Assembly (NCBI RefSeq): GCF_000219625.1
Contig: NC_018215.1
Span: 2,480,001 to 2,544,000, forward strand
Length of the DNA stretch: 64,000 nt
Origin: Zymoseptoria tritici IPO323
Taxonomy: Eukaryota; Ascomycota; Dothideomycetes; Mycosphaerellales; Mycosphaerellaceae
Reading direction: 5' to 3'
Shown here: positions 1 to 10,842 of the stretch, piece after piece
How the letters are laid out: each line of letters opens with the position of its first letter
Numbering within the stretch: position 1 is the first letter of the stretch
Made by a program: the position numbers and the translations under genes
Notes under the pieces: model-generated
The model's database searches: none
The model's input: only the letters and a program-made list of their open reading frames with translations
Told to the model about the DNA's origin: nothing

Positions 1-2850
1 GGAAAGCCTTCTGCGACCAGGCGGCAGGGCAAGCTGATATCGAGACGGTCGAAGTAGGCATTGTACTGCGTATGCACGCCGGTGTCGCGGTTGTAATCCC
101 GTATGCAAGTGTTTGTCGGCTGCAGCTGCCTGTGAGGTTGGTTAGCTGTGGTATAGTCGGTCTCTTTGCAAGGCTGCCCTGGCTTACCTGTCGTCCCCAA
201 ATAAGTACACTCCAGATACCATCCCCGCCCATTTCTCGCAGACGATGGCACTCCACACGTTCACTTCCAAATCCTTTGCGCTCTCATCGATAAACACCGC
301 GACTGGTATTCCGTCGTGCTCGGTGCTCCAGAACTCCATCATCTCAAAGGAGCGAACGTTACCGGTGGTCGTGATCAGGAATCTGTTGTGCGCCATGATC
401 TCCTCCAGACATTGTTGGTATGCATTCAGTTCTGGCTCTGGCCGCCTCCTGAGCTTCCGGACCGCTTCGTCAACACCATGAATGCGTTGCATCTCCTCCC
501 TGAGGTCCAGTGTTCGCGCAAGAGTGATGTATTCTCTCAGTCTGTCCCAAGGGTTTACATCATCCTCTTTGGGCACACAGTCTTGCTCAGGCGTAGCTTC
601 GACAGAGGCATTTGTCTCGTTCTGTGGAGCCTCCTCCTGCCTGGACACAGCGCTATCTTGAAGCCCTTCGTGATTGTCAAGCACTTCGTCGACTCTGCGT
701 CCAGGGCCTTGCTTCGATGCCTCCGGATTGTACCCGCGGAAGCCGTCATCCACCAGCTTGATGACTGTCTGAACCACGCCGCGAGACTCGGCTGTGGTGA
801 AACCAGTCTTCTCCTGCTGAAGTGCGAAGACAAGCTCCGTGAGAGAAAGCACGCGGCGTTCCTTGTGCCCAACCTCCTTGTGCTCGGTCTGCTCATCGGT
901 CATCTCTTTGACCTTGACGTCCCGGGAGCCGGGAAACAACCGCAGCACATCGCTGTTGACAAAGCCAAAGACATCAAATCCAGGGAAGTCTTTGCCAAGC
1001 TCTTCGACGTTAATGTAGGATGCGACGTGATTGCAGTTCGAATTAGCGGGTGCCAACGAAAGGACTCGATATCCCAGCAACCAGAAGTAGAGCGTCAGCG
1101 CAATGTGGAGAGTAGTCTTTCCCACACCAGCAGGTCCCATTATTATGGACATGCCCCCTGCGAACTTGCCGGAAATGGTGCTATCAATCACTTGCATTTG
1201 CTCCTCGTTCCACGGCTTTGTAGTCTTGAGCCAGTGGTCGGCTTTCATGCGAAGCGAGGATTCCGTTCTTGACATGGCAGTGACATCCACCTCCGGCACA
1301 GTCTCGTGACGCTGATTCAAGAGTATGCGCTGCCAACGCTCATTGCAGGTCCTTCCGAGCTGCTGACAAGTCTCCAGCTGGGACGAGAAAGTGAAAGAAT
1401 TGATGTGTGGAACCAGATCTGCCTTGATCCATGTCTTGTCTGGCTCAGTGATCTTCCGGGCCTCAATGATTTTGGCGCAGAGTCCCTTCGACATCCCAAG
1501 TCTGAAGTAAGCGTCGTGGTGTGGTACTCCAGGGTTCGAAGCGAGCAGATGCCCCACGGTCCTGATGACCACATCCTCTTTCCTGCCAGCTCTCATTTCC
1601 TCATAGAACAGCTCGATTTTGCACTCCAGCTCGTCTGGGAGCTTGATCGCACCTTTAGCGCCAGGAAGCGATACTCGGCTGTTCTTGACGGCGAGCACGG
1701 GGAAGTCTTCGCCATTGTAGAGGAAGCCGCCATGCTGATATTGAGACCAGAGAAGTAGGGTTGCGCGCGATTCAGCATCCATCACAACGGCGGAGTATGC
1801 GAGCTGAATTTGGGCTTCTGCAACGGTGCTGAATGTGTTGGAGGCCTCAAGCGCCGTCATCGGATGAGGGTATTTTCCTTCCATGAGTTCCTTCACAGTT
1901 TGCATCTCGTAGTGTTTGAAGAATAATGTTCCACCTGGACGGCGGAAGGCCGAGTATTCTGACACTGCTGGAGAAAGTCGATCCGCGAATGAGCCTTGCA
2001 GCCGACCGATGATCTTGTTGAGCATGGCGCGGTCAATGTGTCTCGAGGAACCGTAGTTGAGGCGGACTTTAACAGCTCTCGGTGACTCTGGAGACCGAAG
2101 CTGGAGCAACAAGTCCACGACCTCGCGCTGTCGCACACTCAGGTACTGCGAAAGCTTTGCGATGTGGTTGAAGCCCGAGCTGGTTGCACCAGTTGTGTTG
2201 AAGGTAATGCTCCCATGATTGTCCAGGTTGACATCGGTGATGGGTTCGACTTGATCATTCTTATTCAGGTGAAATTCGAGGACTAACATGGGAAAGGTTG
2301 GGCCTGCGGGCGGGGAGGGCTGTCGGAACTTGGCCTCAATGCGGACCACTGGCGCGAGGAGCTTCGGAGGTGTCAGCGATGGAGACCAGGGGAATACGCT
2401 TACAATACTCACCAACTTGTTGAAGGTGACATGCAAAGTGGCGCTTCTGTCCTTCGGGTACCAATCCCGACCATCTGCTCCTCCATTGATCTGGCAAGGG
2501 ACTTTGGGCTCCGCAACGCCAGTGAAGTTCTCCAGAAGCGTCTTCTTTCCTTGTCTGTGCGGTGGAGTAGATTGGCCATGAAGTACTACGAGCGTCGTCT
2601 CGTTTGTGATCGTGCTTGTATTGCGCACCGGGGCAGCGTCTTTCAGCGAGGACAGATGGCCGAAAAGCTCTGCATCATCCCGTGCAGGCAAGCGGAGCGG
2701 CGACCGCGGTCTTGGATTCGGTCGTCGTATCATTACACCGTTTGGATCAAGACCGAGATCCGTCAGATGTGTGGTCGCATGTGATGTGTTCAAGCTCTCG
2801 TAGATGTCGAATTCGAAGTCAGATTGTTGTTTGTCTGCAGGCTGTGTCAC
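1..2850 (-). CDS. NAM7/UPF1-like superfamily 1 helicase, 3' end beyond the window
   Basis: This is a putative nucleic-acid-dependent ATPase/helicase. The exons I infer are 2850-2413, 2361-188 and 129-1, and the gene continues past position 1. Visible motifs are Walker A GPAGVGKTT near residue 555, motif Ia LSLAPANSN, and motif II FIDESAK near residue 835. A charged, low-complexity insert lies between the ATPase motifs. The intron at 187-130 (GTAAGC...CAG) joins GDDR to a segment ending FDRLDISLPCRLVAEGFP, which aligns with FTDRLSIPLLSRLKGEGFP in the paralogue at 40424-43882. The intron at 2412-2362 is 51 nt and has no in-frame stop, so a plain ORF reads through it. It sits where the paralogue has its first intron (NKL|LLAP against NRL|LTAP). 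The N-terminal half is shared with the paralogue but has no motif I can name. Motifs IV-VI lie outside the window. The substrate and role are unknown. Confidence 0.85.
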
Positions 2851-2982
2851 AAGCTCGTTTCGGCGCTAGCGTGCGCTCCTGCCGGCCGAATGCAAAGTTT
2901 GCTCGAAGTGAAGTTCCTGTCTCAACATCAACACCCTTTCCATCAGAAGATAGGCCTCAGAGGACACGCAAGCACGTGTCAG
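2851..2982. promoter_or_regulatory. short divergent promoter region
   Basis: These 132 bases separate the start codons of two genes transcribed away from each other. Any promoter elements for both must lie here or inside the transcribed regions. I see no clear TATA box. Confidence 0.45.
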
Positions 2983-4554
2983 ATGAGTGACTGGCCAAAC
3001 CACAACAACCCATCGCCATTAGCGCCTACATTGGCAGCTGGCGCACGTAGCTCTACAACAGGAGCGCGTCTCGGGAACCATGGCAGCTCCACAACAGGAG
3101 CGCCTCCAAGCCATTATGGCAGCTCTTACACAAGAGGACCACACGACACTAATGGCAGCGCTCTATCAACGAGCAGCGCCGAGGTAAGTGAGACAGGGCA
3201 TGTCTGATTGCTTCATCATGCTGACGCCACTTAGGACGAGCACCGAGATGGGCTTGCGAACCGCATCGAAGGCCGCAGTCGCGCCTCAGGAATTCGCACC
3301 TTGAGCCCGATCGATGCCAGCGCACTCAGATCGAGAAAAGCACCCGCGACAAAACCAGCCGTGCTTTATCACCACAAGGCGAAGATCTCCTCGCATCTCG
3401 GGCGCACGAAGCAATTCCTCGTCACCCCGAAGCCGCCCGAGCGCACGACTTTCGACCAAGATGTACAGAGTGTACTCGAGCGTGGTATGCGTGACGGAAG
3501 CGGAGAGGGGACAAAGCCAGCCGGACGCATGAAGCTCTGGAAAGCGCTATTACCAGAGCAGAATGATCGGGAAGATTCGGTATTTCGACGTCTGGCATAG
3601 TCCTTACTGCCCGCACGGTCGTGCTAACCACCGTCGTAGCCAGCGCATAATCCCGACACCTTCGCCGCGACCGAGAACGCACCGCAGCAACAACGCGCGC
3701 AAACTGCGCGGACTCAAGCACAGCGCCGGTACGATGCGCTCGAGCGCGAGCGCCTGGACCAGGAAGACTGCGCCGCCAGCATCGCTGCGGTCGAGGCCAC
3801 AGAGATCGCTCTAGACGAGAGGCGTCTAGCAAGGGAGATGGAGAATCGGAATGCGTTGCAGCAATGCCTTGATAAAGCGCTTGCACGACAGCTGAAGCGC
3901 AAGAGAGGCGACTCTCATACCATCTGCAAGCGTCAAGAGCAAGTGGTGGGCAACGCTGCTAAGAGCGAGAAGCCTCGTGGCTTTGCTGTCCCTGCCACTG
4001 ACTTCAACTCGCCCTTTCAGGAGGTTGGAGGCCAATTATCAGCGAGCGAGCAGCCGGTCTCCCGATTTGAGCGTGGAGCTGCAGCCCACGCCCGCATTTC
4101 TTTCATCACACCAGTGCAAGCCAACAGCCAGTCCCTCTGGCCACAAGCTGGCAGGACAATGCCAGCATCCGTACCAGGCGCTGCGCTCACCAACGGGCCG
4201 ACTCGCAGGAGACATCGTGCAGGTGCGTCAGTCAGGGCGAGGAAGGAGAAGAAGGAATTTCATGACTGGGCAAGAAGCCAAGGAATGCCGCCTGGGATCA
4301 CGAACGAAGAGCGCCTCGCTATGATTGATAACGACTGGGATCCCACACTTCAACTTTTCTTCCTTGCCTGGCGGGGACAAGTGGCGCTTCAGAACCTTAC
4401 TGCCGCACAACAAGACTTGGCCCACTCAAGTAGCAACGACTCGAACGCCCAAGCAAATCTGCACAGATGGAGCGCGGAGCATCGACACTGGGTCGGGGCA
4501 TTTTCGGCGGAGTTCGAGCGTTGGCGATCGTGGCAAGCAACTCCTGGGGCATAG
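2983..4554 (+). CDS. unrecognised coiled-coil protein, 486 aa
   Basis: I infer three exons: 2983-3183, 3235-3579 and 3640-4554, all joined in phase 0. The second intron (GTATTT...GTAG, with a GTGCTAAC branch-like site) removes an in-frame TAG at 3598. The first 67 residues are rich in Ser, Thr, Gly and Asn and carry a short internal repeat (STTGA...NHGSS / STTGA...HYGSS). The middle, from about residue 183, is a strongly charged Glu/Arg/Gln stretch that should form a coiled coil (DALERERLDQED, DERRLAREMENRNALQQ). A basic patch (RKRG, TRRRHR) follows, then a Trp-rich C-terminus. I recognise no enzyme domain. It diverges from the helicase gene over 132 bp, so the two could be co-regulated. Function unknown. 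Confidence 0.7.
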
Positions 4555-4882
4555 GTCTTGTCGGCTGTTGTACCTTCGCGAGAAGTGCATAGTATGATGG
4601 GACGCGGTGCCGGAAGATGCGATGGTAGTTGAATATCTTTGTGGGACAAGATGTTGCTGCGAGCCATTCGTGAAGCACGTCTTTGCTACAAATGAGCCGT
4701 GACAGATCTGTGTACATAGCAGTATCTCCGCAGTCAAGCAAAGCATCTCAACTCACGCACCTCTCATTTGCAAGTCAAATTCTCAGTTGAAGCATGAGCG
4801 TCTCAAATCAATGCATGCATTCCACGCCGTACGTCAATGAATAATGACACAAAAGGTTCAGCACTCACATCGCATTCCCGAG
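4555..4882. other. intergenic, no feature seen
   Basis: This stretch lies between two genes whose 3' ends face each other. Short ORFs on the minus strand here overlap the end of the upstream gene and look like chance. No repeat or RNA gene was seen. Confidence 0.5.
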
Positions 4883-6299
4883 CTAATCGTATTCAATGTT
4901 GACCTTCAAGCTCTTGGTCTCCGCAGCGCGGCCAAAAAAATCGTACGCTTCCTCGATCTGGGAGAACTTGAAGTCTTGGCAAGATTTAGCAGAGCTCGCT
5001 CGCCATGGCTTGGACGTCTGGACATACCATGGCTCACCATATCGCTTGCATTCAACTTTCCGGCTGCCATGAGGTCAAGGAGCCGAGGAATAGTGTGAGC
5101 TGAAACCAAGGCCATGGATATGTCTGACAGTCTGTCAGCAGGATAGCAGCGGCGAGGTGTCCGGGGGCCGCGACCAGGAAGGTACTGACTGATGCTTCTA
5201 GGCCAGAGCTTATCAATGTTGAGTTGAACAGGCTTTCCATGCACTCCGACGTTGGCAATGTTGCCACCAACTCCCACCTGGGAAAACATCAGGATGATTG
5301 CGTCAATCCTGGCGTTCTGTGTGCCTTACCAAATCCTCGCAAAAGTTGAAGGTAGCGGGAATCCCGACCGCCTCGATCACGACGTCAAAGCCGTCCGCCT
5401 CACCGATATGGTCCTTCGCCAATGCCCTAATGTCCTTGCATCCCGTGGTGTTGTAGACATGGGTTGCACCAATCTTCTTGGCCACCGAAAGTCGGTGGTC
5501 ATCGAGGTCAAAGAACACCAGCTCCCGAGGTGAGTAAAGCTGCGCTGTGATTCCAGCAGCAAGACCAACAGGACCGGCTCCAAGGATGGCGACACTGCTA
5601 CCAGGAGTGACTTTTCCACGGAGCACACCGACCTCGAGCCCGGTCGGCAAAATATCGGAAAAGACGAGAAGTGTTCGCTCGTCTGCGCCTTCAGGTACCA
5701 TGAATAAAGATGAATCGGCATGCTTGATGAGCACTTTCTCCGCTTGCGTTCCATCTGAAGTATGGCCTATTTCAAGCGGCAAGTCAGCGTCGGCTCATGT
5801 AGTAGCACTGGCTTGGGCTGAGCTGCTCTTACCCAAGATCCAGCCTCCGTCATTGCGGCATGCATAGGCCATGCTGGTAAGAGTCAGCTCGTGTGAGTGG
5901 AAACCTTAGCAAGGGTGGAGATTGATTGGACTCACTCTCTCTTGCAGAACGAACAGGTCGCACAACAGGTGATACATCTGATCACCACTCGGTCGCCCTT
6001 CTTGAAGTTTTTGACGTCGGCGCCAGCCTCCTCGATGACACCTTGGCAGCGTAAGTGATAAGTAACGCTACTTCGCACATCATGGAGAGCCTTCCAAGGG
6101 ATCACGTACCTATGCCTTCATGGCCCAGAGTTCGTCCGTCCGTCACGGTAGGGACGTCGCCTTTGAGAATGTGCAGGTCTGATCCGCAGATAGTGGTCCG
6201 GACCATTCGAACCAGGGCATCGGTGCCCGCTTCTACTTTGGGATCGGGTTTGTCGACGACCTTGTACTTGCCGATGCCATTGTAGATCAAAGCCTTCAT
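4883..6299 (-). CDS. zinc-dependent alcohol dehydrogenase, 349 aa
   Basis: This is a medium-chain dehydrogenase/reductase that should interconvert an alcohol and its aldehyde or ketone with NAD(P) in the cytosol. I infer seven exons: 6299-6110, 6041-5936, 5873-5833, 5766-5330, 5277-5190, 5123-5028 and 4974-4883. Together they give 350 codons including TAG. Catalytic-zinc ligands appear as Cys38 (CGSD), His60 and Glu61 (GHEG). A structural-zinc cysteine cluster is at about 86-96 (CITCCATCSFC). The Rossmann motif GAGPVG and an acidic residue in FFDLDD (usual in NAD users) follow. The end, FKFSQIEEAYDFFGRAAETKSLKV, matches the usual MDR C-terminus. The length is typical. The exact substrate cannot be told from sequence. 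The start is the first ATG and opens with the family sequence MKALIYNGIGKY. Confidence 0.93.
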
Positions 6300-7544
6300 T
6301 GTCGTTGTGGTGCAGGGTCGTTGATGTAAGATATCGGGGATGGAGAAGAATTTAGGAGCGCAGATAAAGGCCGAATGAACCCAGCGAGCTCAGCTTCTCG
6401 CTTCTTATAACGCCCGATAGTGGAGGAGCTATTTCTGCAGGAGCTCCATTTGATCCACTGCCCCGTAGCAATGCCCATTCTTCTCCCGCCATCCCTGCCC
6501 AGAAGCGCTCGGTGCATCGGATGGTGAGCTTCTGGGCAATGCATCCCGTCTTCCAAGACATGGCAAAGTCACTCGTACCGCAACACCCCCGCAGTGTAAG
6601 CCGTGGTACGCAGAGCTGGAAGATGGGACCACGGCGCCGCTGAGCTTTTATTCGTTCGTTGGCCATTAAGGTGCGAGGAGCAGATGAATGTTCCTGCGTG
6701 AAATGCATGCAACTCCGCACTTCGTTGTACCTGTACAATAGCAAACGCGGGGAAACCAAGCCAGGATGAGTGAAGATCAATGACAGGTGACCAAATTGGC
6801 GAGATGCACACAATGAGAATCTGAGCTTCTTCGATATGGCGTATTGATGTGGGAGATCTTGAGACCAGACTGTGGAGTTCGACAGCTTTGATGTGTCGAT
6901 GTAGCGCGGGGGCCATGATGTTGAGCAGAAGATTTCAAGATGAGAAAACGAATATGCAAGCACGCTCGCATCATCTTATGCGCTGGATGACAACAGCACA
7001 AATCGAATGTCCCTCTCATGCTTCCTGACCAGTGCTTCCCTCGGCGTATTCTAGTGTAGTATTGCCGCTTCCGGGAAGGTCTCAATGCAGCAGTCCTTAT
7101 ATTTGGATGAACTTCCGGTGCATGTCTGATATACGGAGTAGCCAGGCCCCCAGTCGTCGGCGCTAGAGCTCGATGCTCCGGCCTGTCCGGTGGAGGGCAC
7201 GCCTTGTTCCGGAAATACAGGCGCTCGCAGCCAAAGTCATGGGTCCTGCTGTGCTTGGCGTTCGACCGCAGGATATGCCACATGATGCCGGGAGACACGT
7301 CGTGCTCGAGATAGCGCTGTATCTTTAGACTGCGCCTTGCGGCACATCCACTCGAAACTGGGCTTTGTCTCGACAGACTTGGGAGGCACTAGCTCACACG
7401 CCTTGTTCTCGCGCCATGTTGCTTCGGAGCGATGGCACAGGGCCCGTAAAGTCTGTCCACAGCCTGCTCTTCTTTCCAATGAGCATTGGCACTCAATCGA
7501 CTCCTAAGCCGTCCTGCAATGGTCTGTTATCTCTTGCCCAATAT
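6300..7544. other. intergenic, no supported gene
   Basis: The region holds the promoter of the alcohol dehydrogenase and the 3' flank of the small membrane-protein gene. Minus-strand ORFs of up to 203 codons overlap each other in different frames and have no family-like sequence, so I do not call them. Confidence 0.5.
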
Positions 7545-7799
7545 TCACTTCTCCTTCTCCACCATGTGCAGCTTCGGTATGGCCTCTTTCAATTTCCTCC
7601 GATCTTCGTCTGTCGGGACTAGATCGAAAGACTTCTCAGCACGATCGGAGATGAGGATGCCCACAATCCCCCAGACTATCACTCCGCCGCCAGCAATCAT
7701 TCGCGTTCGAGGAGAGAGGTTTCGGTAGGATCTGTTGTATTGGTGTTAGAGAGCGATTTAGGAGGAAGACAACTGTGAGACATACTGCCAAAACGACAT
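7545..7799 (-). CDS. small single-pass membrane protein, 66 aa
   Basis: This gene is too short to stand out as an ORF. I infer exon 1 at 7799-7786 (ATG TCG TTT TGG CA) and exon 2 at 7731-7545, joined across a GTATGT...ACAG intron of 54 nt. The product starts MSFWQSYRNLSPRTR. A hydrophobic helix follows (about residues 16-32, with GGGVIVWGIVGILIS), then a charged tail with DEDRRKLKEAIPKL that ends in a lysine-rich run. A basic N-terminus, one membrane helix and a short charged tail suggest a mitochondrial inner-membrane accessory protein of the kind found in filamentous fungi. That location is inference. The proper splicing of a 14-nt first exon to a conserved-looking second exon is the main support. 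Confidence 0.7.
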
Positions 7800-8115
7800 A
7801 ATGAGACCTCGACCGATCGGGTTTAACAGAGGACGGAATCGAGCTGCGTTGTATGAAGAGTGATAGTGTTGCGTGAGAGGGATGTCGCTCAAGTGAATAC
7901 TTCTACTGCGCAGATCTCAGCACGTCGAGCGTTTCCTTCGCTCTTGACAACTTCACGTCTTTCTTCCCAACAACAAATGCGGCGACGAGAGAGCAACATG
8001 GCAAAGCACTCTTTCAATCTCCCTGTTCACTACTCCTCACATCAACGCCAATGAAAGAGTTATCACCCAAGACAAATCTTATGCTTCCACTTTACCATCT
8101 CTTCTCCCTCGTACC
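7800..8115. other. intergenic, promoter of the small membrane-protein gene
   Basis: This sits between the 3' end of the 270-aa protein gene and the start of the 66-aa gene, both on the minus strand. No other feature was seen. Confidence 0.4.
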
Positions 8116-8928
8116 TTAATCGTCAGAGTCTTCTTCGTCATCCTCAAGAACTGCCTCATCCTCAGCAAAGACTGGCGGCTTGTCCATCCCCATATAGTCC
8201 CTCATGCTTCTCTCGTTCTTGAAGAGAGGCGGCTCAGCATCTTCAAAGCCGGGCAAAGCGCGCGACTTCGTGTACGCCTCGACGTTCTCCTGGATCAGAT
8301 CGAGCCGAGCAGTCTTCTCGTCCTGCCAGGAGCCCAGAGCCCGCTTGCGGAAAGTCTCCTCAGTATTGCCGGGAGCCGCACGAATGTGTGCGTCCCGCAG
8401 GTCGGACAGCCAGTTGGTGAAGCCGGTCAGAGTCTTCGGGCCTGGCCGGACCTCGTCGAGCGCCAACTCTTTCGCCACATCCAACTTCGCTTTGCCCGTC
8501 TTGCGCTTATCCTCTTCCGCCGCACTCGGGTCGACGTCTCCAGGTGGCGCAGGTGCGATGACGGATGTGCTGCGTGCGTTGTAGTACTCCATCAACATGC
8601 CGATGCAGTCTTTGTACGTTTTGAGCATCTCGATCTGTTCCTTCCTGCTGAGCGTCCCTGCCTGCTCGCCATTCGACTGGTCTGGGCCTGCGCCGGTCTT
8701 CAGATTGAGCGAGGAGATGTCGGGAATGCTGTCGAGCTGATCGCCATCTGTTGGGAGGTTCTTCTGGTCGCCGGAGGAGGTCTTTGCACCTTGGACCGCA
8801 CTCGATGTTGCCGATGGACTGGATTTAGGGCTCGAGGTTTGATCTGGCTCCCATCCCATGCGCAGCATGATCTCAAGGCCCATGGGGTTCGCGAGCAGAT
8901 AGTCCAAGTCAGCGGTGACAGCGGACAT
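8116..8928 (-). CDS. unrecognised acidic-tailed protein, 270 aa
   Basis: A single intronless ORF. The first 25 residues (LDYLLANPMGLEIMLRMGWEP) are hydrophobic and look structured. A Ser/Thr/Pro-rich linker runs to about residue 100. A helical region (KEQIEMLKTYKDCIGMLMEYYNA) follows, then a second ordered block (LTGFTNWLSDLRDAHIRAAPGN... FRKRALGSWQDEKTARLDLI). The protein ends in a strongly acidic tail (EDEAVLEDDEEDSDD). The layout suits a nuclear or cytosolic adaptor, but I do not recognise the family. It shares a 281-bp divergent promoter region with the gene at 9210. Confidence 0.75.
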   Translation of the reverse strand: MSAVTADLDYLLANPMGLEIMLRMGWEPDQTSSPKSSPSATSSAVQGAKTSSGDQKNLPTDGDQLDSIPDISSLNLKTGAGPDQSNGEQAGTLSRKEQIEMLKTYKDCIGMLMEYYNARSTSVIAPAPPGDVDPSAAEEDKRKTGKAKLDVAKELALDEVRPGPKTLTGFTNWLSDLRDAHIRAAPGNTEETFRKRALGSWQDEKTARLDLIQENVEAYTKSRALPGFEDAEPPLFKNERSMRDYMGMDKPPVFAEDEAVLEDDEEDSDD

Positions 8929-9209
8929 GATGCAGGTATGCGCTCGTGTTTGGTGAGGAGTTTCGTGTGGCGAGAGAGTATCTGATCACTATGGTTATGA
9001 TCACGGTCTTGGAGAGGACTGTGGAGTGCGCAAAGTTACGAGCAATACGGGCAAACCCTTTCGTGACTTTTGGCTGCTGACAATCACGCTAGCAGGCAAG
9101 CTGCAGACGGGATGAAGCCTCAGGATCGCAAACAATTCTCCACCTTCGCGCATCTTCGTAGCCACTCCAAACATCCCGCTCATCATCGCCATCTCCAACC
9201 GTGCCAACG
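8929..9209. promoter_or_regulatory. divergent promoter region
   Basis: These 281 bases lie between two divergent start codons and must serve both genes. No specific motif was identified. Confidence 0.4.
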
Positions 9210-9961
9210 ATGGCAGACTCCAGCGCCTCTAAGAAGCTACCAGCGCAGAACGGGACCGCGCAGTCACAGCAAATGGAGATCGACGATAAGGACGAGCTCT
9301 GGCGCGAGTTTGAAAGAATTGTCGCTTCTGGCTTCGAAAACAAGAGAGTTGAATGGGGTAGTTATCAAAAGCCTGCTGTCCAACCATTCAAAAGAGCTAA
9401 TCGTACTGCCCAGGTCTCCCGTCGAACGCCCCGAAGACTCAGGATGTCGTCGACTTCGTCGTCAACAGCTTCAAGAATGGCCCAACTCCCAGCCGCGATG
9501 ACTTTACCAATGCACTGATAAAGCGCTTCTTCTCCACCATGATCGGCTTCCCCAGGGTGAAACACTGGGTCTCGAACGGCATCTTCAATAGACTGCGGAA
9601 GTTGAAGGACGAAGTGAGGGCACCGGTACTGCCCACGAAGCGTGCACACGACGAAGTGCATGCTGCGCAAACGACGGCGACGCAGAACATGCTGGAGCCG
9701 GGGATGACGGCAAAGCTGGGAATGTCGTTGATCTTGATAAACAACGGCTCGCACGCTGTGGACATTGAGCCTCTGGTGGCAGCCGCCGACCGCATGGGAG
9801 ATGAAGCTGGCGTCCGTCCAAGCAAGAATGTGCACAAGCTTTCACGTACCACTGGCTTTCACGCACCAACGGATGCGACCATCAAGTTTGCGCAGCCGAC
9901 ATTGCCAATGCGGCCGAACCCCTCGGGGAATGGCGACACTGATCGCAGATCTGACGGATGA
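9210..9961 (+). CDS. unrecognised protein, 231 aa
   Basis: I infer two exons, 9210-9357 and 9414-9961, joined across a 56-nt intron (GTAGTT...CCCAG). The product begins MADSSASKKLPAQNG. A helical charged stretch (DDKDELWREFERIVASGFENKRVEW) follows, then a block crossing the splice site (VDFVVNSFKNGPTPSRDDFTNAL) and FSTMIGFPRVKHWVSNGIFNRL. Its C-terminal third is polar. No known domain is visible. The splice restores an uninterrupted frame on both sides, which supports a real gene. Function unknown. Confidence 0.68.
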
Positions 9962-10419
9962 TTTTGGGCGATTGATATGAAATTACAGCTCCCAACCACT
10001 TGCGCTCTCTCGTCAAAGTTCCGAGAAGTATTCAGCGAATGAACGCAGCGGCGCAGGATCAAGATATGTGTTTTCAGAGGGGAGACTTTGTCTGGCAAGT
10101 CAAAGCGGCGTTGGCATAGCAGTGGCAGCGGAGGTGAGAGAAGTCTACCTTGCGCCTGAGCGGACTCATTCCGTGTGGGAGGGCTCGGGTGAGATCCGTG
10201 TAACTCGTAGCTTCCATATCCAAAAGTGCAGCTTTCGCTGTTCTCCTCCCCTGTTCTCCATCTCGATCGCTTATTCCATCGTCTCTCTCTCCGTCTCTAT
10301 TTCTCCTGCAGCTCTGTCCGTTTCTCCGACTATCCGCCAGGTATGTTATATAGATTGAGGAGACACTTCTGCTTGGCACACTGCGGCTAGGCTTATGCCG
10401 TTCCTGTCTCTCGTGTCGT
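9962..10419. other. intergenic, no feature seen
   Basis: A pyrimidine-rich stretch near 10240-10340 is the only compositional feature. No coding evidence. Confidence 0.4.
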
Positions 10420-10745
10420 ACCTACAACGGCTTGAGCATTGGTCTGGTCGATAGCGTGGGGTTGGAGATTGGTGAGCACAACAGCTCGCATTCTCTTATC
10501 TCCTTCAGACGTACAAGAGCCTGAGCATTGGTATGGTTGACGGCGTGCTGTCGGAGGTTGGTGAGTGTAACTCCTCACACTCTCTGAGCTCGTTCATACA
10601 TACAAGAGCCTGAGCATTGGTCTGGTCGATGGCGTGCCGTCGGAGATTGATGAGCACAACATTTCGCATTCTTCCATCTCTTCCAGACGTACAAGAGCCT
10701 GAGTATTGGTCTGGTCGATGGCGTGCCGTCGGAGATTAGTGCAAT
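10420..10745. repeat. 89-bp minisatellite, 3.7 copies
   Basis: Units start at 10420, 10509, 10598 and 10687, exactly 89 bp apart; the last one is cut short. Each unit has a well-conserved block of about 52 bp (core TACAAGAGCCTGAGCATTGG) and a less conserved block of about 37 bp that in copies 1 and 2 starts GTGAG. Two copies of the variable block end in TTCAG or TTCCAG. The unit length is not a multiple of three, so it is not a peptide repeat in one frame. Confidence 0.85.
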
Positions 10746-10842
10746 GCTCGGACAAGAACATTTGGCCTATCAAGTGAGAAGAACTTACCCATGCACCGGG
10801 CCAGGTTCGCCAACGTTCAGGGCAGTGCCGTAGTGAAAGACT

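Noticed and set aside
6352..7479. Minus-strand ORFs of 80-203 codons upstream of the alcohol dehydrogenase.
   Set aside because: Several overlap in different frames, none is family-like, and no splice chain links them.
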